Origin: Eimeria necatrix
Lineage: Eukaryota > Apicomplexa > Conoidasida > Eucoccidiorida > Eimeriidae
NCBI RefSeq assembly: GCF_000499385.1
Contig: NW_013651838.1
Coordinates: 1-12,854 of the forward strand
DNA: 12,854 bases
Direction of reading: 5' to 3'
In this document: in pieces, positions 7,845 through 12,854 of the stretch
Numbering within the stretch: position 1 is the first letter of the stretch
How the letters are laid out: every line of letters begins with the position of its first letter
The notes under the pieces: generated by a model
Seen by the model: only the letters and a program-made list of their open reading frames with translations
The model's database searches: none
What the model was told of the DNA's origin: nothing
Made by a program: the position numbers and the translations under genes

Positions 7845-9815
7845 TTATTTGTTTATTATTTCGCAAATCAAAGTTTTGGTTGGAGTGCAGATCAGCTGCA
7901 GATGAGCACTGGGGTAACTTGCTGCAGCAGCAATTATGCTGCTGCTGCTTTTGAGCTCTTGCTGCAGCAGCTGCGACAACGCAGTTAGCTGCTGCAGCAG
8001 ATCAGCACCGATTGTCTGCTGCTGCTGCTCATGCTGCTGCTGTTGCTGCAGCTGCTGTTGCTGCAGCAGCTGCTGCAGCTGCTGCGGCTGCTGTTGCTGC
8101 AGCTGCTGCGGCTGCTGTTGCTGCAGCTGCTGTTGCTGCAGCAGCTGCTGCAGCTGCTGCGGCTGCTGTTGCTGCAGCTGCTGCGGCTGCTGTTGCTGCA
8201 GCTGCTGCAGCTGCCGTTGCTGCAGCTGCTGCAGCTGCCGTTGCTGCAGCTGCTGCAGCTGCCGTTGCTGCAGCAGCAGCTGCTGCTGCTGCTGCTGTTT
8301 GGGTCCTGCTGCTTTGAGGTCGTGGATGACCTGCGGAGAAAGGAAAAGTGCTTTTATTGCTTTTAATTGAATTGTTTATTCTCAAAAAGAAAAAACAATT
8401 AAATTAAAAGTTTCAATTCTTTAAATTTGTAAAAGTTTTAATTCTTTAAATCCGTAGAAAGAAAATCCACACAAGAGTTCTGCGCTGCAAAAACAAAGTC
8501 TTTAACTTCGAGTTTTTCGCAGATATTAATTAATTAATTAATTAATTAATTAATTAATTAGTTAATTTTATTCATTTATTTATTTTATTTATTTATTTAT
8601 TTTATTTATTTACTTATTTTATTTATTATTTATTTATTTTATTTATTTATTTATTTATTTATTTATTCCCTCAGCAGTTACCTGCAGGTCGTGGGCCACC
8701 ACGGCGACGGGCGGCGGATTTTCTGCAAATAAAAAAAAGAATTAAAAATAAAATTAAATTAATTTTAAATTAATTTAAATTTAAATTAATTTAAATTTAA
8801 ATTAATTTAAATTTAAAATTGGAAACAATAAATGAAAACAATTTGAAATTAATCTGAAATTCAAAATAATAAAGCATTTAAATTCGTTTTTCTTTTTCTT
8901 GAAATTAAATTCACTTTTTAATCCAAAAGCGCCACAAACAGATACGTTTTTCTTTTTCATTAAAATGAATGAATTAATTAAGAACAAACAAGTGAATTAA
9001 ATAACAAATAAATTAATTAATTAATTAATTAATTAATTAAAATGAAAAAATAAATAAATATGTTAATAAAAAAAATAAATAAATTCGCATTTAATTTTTC
9101 CTTTTGGATCTCAAATTATTTTCAAAAAAGACCCACCCGAGGAGACAGTCTCCATCAACTGCTGCAGCGCAGCGGCGGTCTCTTCGTCTGAAAATAAATA
9201 AAAATAAAATTTAATTTGATTTAATTTAATTTAATATAATTAATAAATAGAAGTAAATAAAATTTAATTTAATTTAATTTAATTAAAATAAATAAATAGT
9301 AGTAGTAATGCCACAGAAAGAAGAGCTGCAAAACAGCGAGGAAATGGTGTTGATAAATTAAAAAAAGAATTAAAATAAATTATTGAAATTTTTAAAAGTA
9401 TTCCGCCGAATGCTGGAATGTAAAAAAGACAAAATTATAAAAGGATAAAAAAGGGAAAATGATTTTAATTGCAAAAGTAATAAATGCAAATTGAAATAAA
9501 GATTTATTTGAAGTTGCATTTTATTTGTTAATTGCAATTGGGAAGATAAACCAAAAAAGGAAAAGGAGAATCATGAATTTATTTGCTTAATTGTTTATTC
9601 GTCTGTTTGTTTAATTGTTTAGTTTTTTAATTGTTTATTTATTTATTTATTTATTTGTTTATTTATTTGTTTGTTTGTTTGTTTATTCGTTTAATCGTTT
9701 ATTATTTAATAACTCGAAATTCAGATTGTTCAAAAATCGGTGAAGTCCTCACCCTCTTCAACTACAACTCCGTAGGGGCTGACACAAGCGGCAGTCAAGA
9801 CCACCAAGTCAATTG
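7845..9815 (-). CDS. Unrecognised protein with C-terminal Gln/Leu repeat, 5' end unresolved
   Basis: I do not recognise a family. Minus-strand exons that join in phase, from 5': 9815-9753, 9187-9137, 8722-8682, 8330-7845. All three junctions have GT donors (GTGAGG, GTGGGT, GTAACT) and good polypyrimidine acceptors (TTCTTCCGCAG, TATTTTCAG, TATTTGCAG, TTTCTCCGCAG). The products read IDLVVLTAACVSPYGVVVEE, DEETAAALQQLMETVSS, ENPPPVAVVAHDLQ, VIHDLKAAGPK, then about 90 residues made of Gln and Leu with RQLQQLQQ and PQQLQQQQ units, then QTIGADLLQQLTALSQLL, a short Ser run and a stop at 7845-7847. The repeat could form a Q-rich coiled coil. The first exon listed starts after one base of a codon, so an upstream exon must exist; a candidate is 9925-10051. 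A weak donor GTTACC near 7915 could end the last exon earlier. Confidence 0.7.
7920..8300 (-). repeat. CAG-based higher-order repeat coding Gln/Leu
   Basis: CTG/CAG triplets arranged in a 24-bp higher-order unit (CAGCTGCTGCAGCTGCCGTTGCTG and related forms with CGG or GTT), with a longer block around 8050-8125 repeated at about 8130-8205. Read on the minus strand in the gene's frame it gives RQLQQLQQ-type octads. The plus-strand Cys, Leu and Ala frames are shadows. Confidence 0.85.
8526..8672. repeat. TTAA and TTTA repeats in minus-strand intron 8331-8681
   Basis: (TTAA)n at 8526-8562, then TTTA repeats with TTTTA variants to about 8668. The donor GTAACT of the minus-strand gene lies at 8681-8676. 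Confidence 0.85.
8723..9136 (-). other. AT-rich intron of the minus-strand gene
   Basis: Donor GTGGGT at 9136, acceptor TTTGCAG ending 8723. It holds TTTAAATTAA near-palindromes at 8755-8815 and (TTAA)n at 9009-9040. No coding signal. Confidence 0.65.
9188..9752 (-). other. AT-rich intron of the minus-strand gene
   Basis: Donor GTGAGG at 9752, acceptor TATTTTCAG ending 9188. It includes TTTA/TTTG repeats at 9625-9690. A short island at 9300-9350 with GTTTTGCAG on the minus strand looks acceptor-like, but any exon there would break the phase. Confidence 0.6.
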
Positions 9816-9924
9816 CTGCGGAAGAAAAGGAACAAATAAGGGAAATAAAACCAAAAAAGCAATAAATTAAAACAAAAAACAATAAAAATAAATAATAAAT
9901 GATGAATAAGTAAAACAATTCGAC

Positions 9925-10051
9925 AAGAAATCCCCAAAACAAATTCGAAGGCCGGCGCAGAAGATCGGCGGTGCTTCTGCGGTGTACGTACACCTGAACT
10001 GGCGCGCGCACGCCAAGAAGTGAAAGAGAAGAAAAGGAACTTCAAATGCAT
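9925..10051 (-). CDS. Possible first exon of the minus-strand gene
   Basis: ATG at 10051 opens a frame starting MHLKFLFFSF, a short hydrophobic start that could be a signal peptide, running through GVRTPQKHRRSSAPAFEFVLG. A GTCGAA donor at 9924 would leave one base and match the phase needed by exon 9815-9753. That donor is poor, and the frame crosses the GTGTAC palindrome at 9981-9994, so this is only a candidate. Confidence 0.2.
9981..9994. repeat. GGTGTACGTACACC palindrome
   Basis: Perfect 14-bp palindrome. On the minus strand it sits in the context CAGGTGTACGTACACCGCAG, so it is bordered by CAG on both sides. Confidence 0.8.
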
Positions 10052-10161
10052 TTTAAATTAAATTTGAATTAAATTTAAACCTTTTTAATTCTTTGTTTTT
10101 GCATTTTGATTTATATTTGCGTTTATATCCGCGTTTGCATCCCTTTTGATTGCCACTTCCA

Positions 10162-10175
10162 GGTGTACATACACC
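10162..10175. repeat. GGTGTACATACACC near-palindrome
   Basis: One-base variant of the 14-bp element, again flanked by CAG on both sides (CCAGGTGTACATACACCGCAG), here on the plus strand. Confidence 0.8.
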
Positions 10176-10179
10176 GCAG

Positions 10180-10400
10180 CGCCTCATGTCGGGTTTTGAC
10201 GCTTTCAGCCTCGCAAGCTTCGCCATTTAAAAACAATTTAAATTCTTTTTTGTTTTTTTTTCTTTTCAATTCAATTATTTCTTTATTTTTCTCTCTTTTC
10301 TTCAAACTAGATCCAAAATCGCCAACCAGCAAAACGCGTTTGCTGCGCTGCCTGCGGCGCCCCAAGAAACGAAAAAGGCAGCAAAAAACAATTAACTATT
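10180..10400. other. Coding-like islands of uncertain strand
   Basis: Two GC-richer islands (about 10180-10226 and 10310-10380) separated by T-rich sequence. On the plus strand a good tract CTCTCTTTTCTTCAAACTAG ends at about 10311, followed by a frame IANQQNAFAALPAAPQETKK that stops at TAA. On the minus strand the same DNA reads RSKRVLLVGDFGSSLKK, and the first island reads MAKLARLKASKPDMRRCG. I cannot decide which, if either, is an exon. Confidence 0.25.
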
Positions 10401-10460
10401 AAATGATAAATAATTAATTAATTATTCAATATTAATTAATTAGTTAATTAATTAATTAAT

Positions 10461-10500
<40 letters not shown>

Positions 10501-10520
10501 TTAATTAATTAATTAATTAG
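10400..10520. repeat. TTAA-TTTA-TTAA repeat block
   Basis: TTAATTAA runs on both sides of (TTTA)n at 10460-10500. Intronic or intergenic; no coding potential. Confidence 0.85.
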
Positions 10521-10567
10521 CTGTTTATTAAAGAAGCCACAGGGGAAGCAAACAGAGAATTCATCTG

Positions 10568-10583
10568 CAGTGTACATACACTG
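10568..10583. repeat. CAGTGTACATACACTG near-palindrome
   Basis: Sixteen-base variant of the GTGTAC element, followed by GGATATACACGGTG. The surrounding 10521-10735 is AT-rich with no gene I can support. Confidence 0.7.
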
Positions 10584-10735
10584 GATATACACGGTGCGTA
10601 AACGAAACTAAAAATAAAAAATAAATGCATTTATTTTTAATTAATTGCATTATTAAACAAACATCAGCACTTCACATTTGCATTTAACATATTTGGCTTT
10701 AATAAACATATTTAGACCCATTTGAAGCAGCACTT

Positions 10736-10807
10736 GGCTGTACACACACCTGAAGCGCATGCATGCATGCATGCATGCATGCATGCGCTTCAGGTGTATG
10801 TACAGCC
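10736..10807. repeat. 72-bp near-perfect palindrome with GTGTAC ends and TGCATGC core
   Basis: Two 36-base arms with no loop, pairing at 35 of 36 positions. The outer part is GGCTGTACAYACACC, then TGAAGC, then a GCATGC array in the centre. The single mismatch lies in the outer GTGTAC-type element (ACACAC against ACATAC). It could extrude as a cruciform. Confidence 0.95.
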
Positions 10808-10925
10808 GAAAACGCCCGCCCGTAAATAAGCGCATGCAATTAAATGCAGCATTTTAAAGAGCAAAAACAGCAGTCTTTGCTGCCGAATCATTTGAAATAA
10901 AACCCCAAAGATCATTTTAAATAAA

Positions 10926-10978
10926 AATTAAATTAAATTAAATTAAATTAAATTAAATTAAATTAAATCAAATTAAAA
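10926..10978. repeat. (AAATT)n repeat
   Basis: About nine pentamer units just beyond the TAA that ends the minus-strand open frame at 10963. Likely 3' flank or intron. Confidence 0.85.
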
Positions 10979-11108
10979 TTAAAAGTTAAAAAGCACCACA
11001 GCGGCTGGGCCCTCAGGGCCTTCAAAGCAATCTTCTCTCCCTTAAAACTTTCTCTCCTTTCTGGCCCCAGGCCCCCACTTGCATCGCTGCTGCTGCTGCT
11101 GCCGCTGC

Positions 11109-11150
<42 letters not shown>

Positions 11151-11886
11151 TTGGCGCAGCGCAGCGCTGCAGCAGTCCCTCTGTGTGTCTCCTCAGGAAG
11201 TTCTTCAAAAGATTTTTATCCACCAAAACTTCAAAAGTGGAAGGCAGCAAAGATGCCAGAAGCGGAGACCGCTTTGCTGCTGCTGCTCTTGCTGCTGCTG
11301 CTGCTGCTGCTGCAGTTGCTGCTGCTGCTGCAGGTGCTGCTGCTGTTGCCGGTGGTGCTGCTGCAGCTGTTGCCCGTGCTGCTTCTGCTGCTGCTGCAGG
11401 CGCTGCAGCAGCAGCAGGTGCCGCTGCTGCTGCTGGCGGCGCTGCTGCTGCTGCTGCTGCTGCTGCTGCAGCACATTCGACGGGGTGTCTGTACACCGTA
11501 TATTGGACCCTGTTTCGGAGAGCGGCGGCTTTGGGTGTATCTGCAGGTTTTGGTTTTTCGCCATTAAGACTTTTAATTTCAAAACTTTTAATTTCATCAA
11601 AACTTTTATTTTCTTTTTTTTCTTTTTTGTCTTCAAATAATTTCTTCAAAATGGAAAAGTGGTCTGCAGAACAAAGCCGAATGTGCAGAGGCGCAAACTC
11701 CCGCCAGCAGCAGCCTGCTGCTGCTGCTGCTGCTGGCTCTGCTGCTGCTGCTGCAGGTTCTGCTGCTGCTGCTGCTGCTGGTTCTCCTGCTGCAGCTGCT
11801 GCTGGTTCTCCTGCTGCTGCTGCTGCTGGTTCTCCGGCTGCTGCTGGCTGTGCTGCTGCCTCTGCCGCTGGTTGTGCTGCTGCAGG

Positions 11887-11925
<39 letters not shown>

Positions 11926-11943
11926 GTTGGGGTGTCTGTACAG
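10963..11943 (-). CDS. Homopolymer-rich coding region, exon structure unresolved
   Basis: Function not recognised. The minus strand is favoured because CAG-phase triplets are on the coding strand in the clear exons of this window. The best segment is at about 11275-11000: SPLLASLLPSTFEVLVDK, NLLKNFLRRHTEGLLQRC, then Ser and Asn runs, then ERRESFKGEKIALKALRAQ, open to a TAA at 10963-10965. Upstream are two large triplet blocks (11274-11472, 11706-11924) open as Ala, Gln or Ser. Acceptors on the minus strand include CTTTCCCCCTTCCAG ending 11944 and ACCTGCAG ending 11541. The A-rich stretch 11560-11650 between the blocks is probably an intron. The plus strand is also open here (for example MEKWSAEQSRMCRGANSR at 11651 and a good pyrimidine-rich acceptor ending 11070), so the strand is not certain. 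It may be the continuation of the Nudix gene to its right. Confidence 0.4.
11084..11150 (-). repeat. CTG/CAG triplet run
   Basis: Interrupted CAG run on the minus strand, read as Ser with NNSSSG breaks in the favoured frame. Confidence 0.8.
11274..11472 (-). repeat. Long interrupted CAG triplet block
   Basis: About 200 bp of CAG-type triplets on the minus strand with CAC, CCG and CGG breaks. Open as Ala/Pro, Gln/His or Ser/Cys depending on frame. Confidence 0.85.
11484..11497. repeat. GGTGTCTGTACACC element
   Basis: Variant of the 14-bp palindrome, identical to the reverse complement of the copy inside the PDE exon at 1676-1689. On the minus strand it precedes a triplet block and can read CTDTP. 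Confidence 0.75.
11706..11924 (-). repeat. CAG triplet block with tandem 18-24 bp periodicity
   Basis: Triplets interrupted regularly by GAACC/GAGAACC, giving GEPAAAAA units in the Ala frame or QENQQQ units in the Gln frame on the minus strand. A GGTGTCTGTACAGC element (11931-11944) lies just 5' of it. Confidence 0.85.
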
Positions 11944-12122
11944 CTGGAAGGGGGAAAGGTCGAGGAGGTGGAACTTTCTGTTTCTGAAAAGTTCTTTTTC
12001 TTCTTCTCCTTTTAAATTGCAAAACAAAGAAGGAGGCAAAAAGGGAATTAAACGAAAAGAACACAAGTACCGGCTTCGGCTCGCAGAACCCACCTGACAC
12101 CCAAAGCACCAAAACCACAAAT

Positions 12123-12183
12123 TAGGGTTTAGGGTTTAGGGTTTAGGGTTTGGGGTTTAGGGTTTGGGGTTTAGGGTTTGGGG
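12123..12183 (-). repeat. Telomere-like block in a minus-strand intron
   Basis: Eight or so AGGGTTT units with three TTTGGGG variants on the plus strand, so CCCTAAA in the transcribed sense. It lies about 65 bases after the Nudix exon donor at 12249, inside the presumed intron. Confidence 0.95.
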
Positions 12184-12249
12184 TGCTCCAATCTCCCCGC
12201 AGCAGCTGCTGCAGCACTAGCGCTTCTAAACCTGGATGCTGCTCCTTAC

Positions 12250-12270
12250 CTGTGACTGCTGCTGCTACCT

Positions 12271-12318
<48 letters not shown>

Positions 12319-12426
12319 ACTTCTGTGCACTCGTCGAGGACTAGCTCTAGAAGGTATTTGCCTTGTGAGCAGTTCGAAGGGGTTTCTTCACTTCCCAAAG
12401 AAAGACGAGACATAACCGACGCCAAA

Positions 12427-12482
<56 letters not shown>

Positions 12483-12854
12483 CTTGCGTTTCTCTTTTTT
12501 GCTTTTTCTGGGGGCCTGCGCTGCTGCTGCTGCTGCTGCTGCTGCTGCGTCTGTGGGCACTGGCAGCAGCGGGGGGCTGGTGAGGGGCCCCAGGCCCCAC
12601 AGCTGTCCAGACTCTTCATAGAACTCCCTGGCTGTGCATGCGCTGGGGCTTTCCTGGGTCCTGGGGGGCCCCCCGGGCCCGGGGGGCCCCCCCCGCGGCA
12701 GCAGCCCGCGGGGGCCCCGGAACTCCCGGCGGCCCCCGAAGTCCGTCAAAGAAGAAGCCTTGCTGCCCCCGCTGGCGTTGTACAGCAGCGCGAACCACTG
12801 GTCACCCCAGTGGACCAGTGGCAGCAGTCCAGCGGAGGTGGGGGGCTGGGGGGG
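12250..12854 (-). CDS. Nudix hydrolase, partial at both ends
   Basis: Nudix enzymes cleave nucleoside diphosphates linked to another moiety, using Mg2+ held by the glutamates of the Nudix box. The frame is open to the window edge: LPLVHWGDQWFALLYNASGG, then SLTDFGGRRE, a 21-residue Gly/Pro-rich piece (12661-12723), then TQESPSACTAREFYEESG. Without that piece the box reads G-x5-E-x7-REFYEESG, an exact match up to the last position (Gln where a hydrophobic residue is usual). Later come an Ala run, KSKKEKRKD, Gln17, DLASVMSRLSLGSEE, GKYLLELVLDE (probably a core strand) and a Ser run. The exon ends CACAG with donor GTAAGG at 12249, so a downstream exon is needed; the acceptor ending at 11944 matches its phase. 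The start codon is outside the window. Substrate unknown. Confidence 0.7.
12258..12317 (-). repeat. Polyserine triplet run in the Nudix gene
   Basis: CAG-phase run read as Ser with KGSSSS at its end, immediately before the splice donor. Confidence 0.8.
12430..12479 (-). repeat. Polyglutamine triplet run in the Nudix gene
   Basis: Seventeen CAG codons on the minus strand between KRKD and DLASVM. It splits the Nudix fold between the Nudix helix and a likely later strand. Confidence 0.85.
12520..12549 (-). repeat. Polyalanine triplet run in the Nudix gene
   Basis: Ten Ala codons between LPVPTD and QAPRKSK, same CAG-phase triplet in a third frame. Confidence 0.8.
12661..12723 (-). other. 63-bp G/C-rich segment splitting the Nudix box, possible mini-intron
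   Basis: Starts GTTCCG and ends GGGGGGCCCCCCAG. Its removal rebuilds the Nudix box exactly (GA joined to G gives Glu). It is a multiple of three with no stop, so it could also be translated as a Gly/Pro-rich insertion. Composition is unlike every other intron here except 6388-6427. Confidence 0.5.

Noticed and set aside
7936..8370. Plus-strand polycysteine, polyleucine or polyalanine proteins
   Set aside because: They are shadows of the minus-strand Gln/Leu exon, which has phase-matched upstream exons.
10521..10563. Tiny minus-strand frame MNSLFASPVASLINS after a GCAG
   Set aside because: Only 15 codons, no phase-compatible partner exon found, and it overlaps the flank of a GTGTAC element.
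1..12854. CRISPR array, tRNA or rRNA genes, transposase or retroelement genes
   Set aside because: The repeats are simple or telomere-like with no spacers, I saw no cloverleaf or rRNA-like stretch, and no frame shows reverse transcriptase, integrase or transposase motifs.

Overview
The window looks like nuclear DNA of a coccidian apicomplexan, most likely Eimeria, in one of its repeat-rich segments. This rests on interstitial telomere-like AGGGTTT blocks, CAG-type triplet runs coding for Ala, Gln and Ser homopolymers inside otherwise ordinary exons, very AT-rich introns built of TTTA/TTAA repeats, and TGCATGC arrays. I cannot name the species.

Plus strand, about 1-7525: a multi-exon gene, cut at its 5' end by the window edge, for a class I 3',5'-cyclic nucleotide phosphodiesterase (PDE). 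Eleven exons from 456 to about 6390 join with no phase conflict and carry every landmark of the PDE catalytic domain in order: NPYHN..H, CHD..H, YND..VLEN, ILATDM..HF, K.AD..H, EEF..QG, LP.SPLCD and the AKSQ.GF glutamine. Three further exons to 7525 also join in phase and would give a low-complexity tail whose stop codon lies inside a telomere-like repeat. One intron appears to be GC-AG. Two introns carry duplicated exon-intron boundaries.

About 7526-7844 is a short gap between convergent genes. It holds two telomere-like blocks in inverted orientation, so each gene would read TTTAGGG at its 3' end.

Minus strand, 7845-9815 and perhaps further up: an unrecognised gene with four phase-matched exons ending in a long Gln/Leu repeat. 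From 9816 to 10960 there is no gene I can fix, only coding-like islands of uncertain strand, AT repeats and several copies of a GTGTAC palindrome, including a 72-bp near-perfect palindrome.

Minus strand, about 10963-12854: homopolymer-rich coding sequence. The part at the right edge is a Nudix hydrolase, open to the window end, whose Nudix box is split by a 63-bp G/C-only-like segment. It ends at a strong splice donor, so the homopolymer-rich exons downstream may belong to the same gene, but I cannot resolve that splicing.

The least explained signal is a dispersed 14-bp palindrome, GGTGTACGTACACC and variants, at ten or so places, often beside TGCATGC arrays or exon edges. Both words resemble known ApiAP2 binding motifs of Plasmodium. 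The genes share no obvious pathway beyond nucleotide chemistry (PDE, Nudix), and I see no operon-like logic, as expected for a eukaryote.
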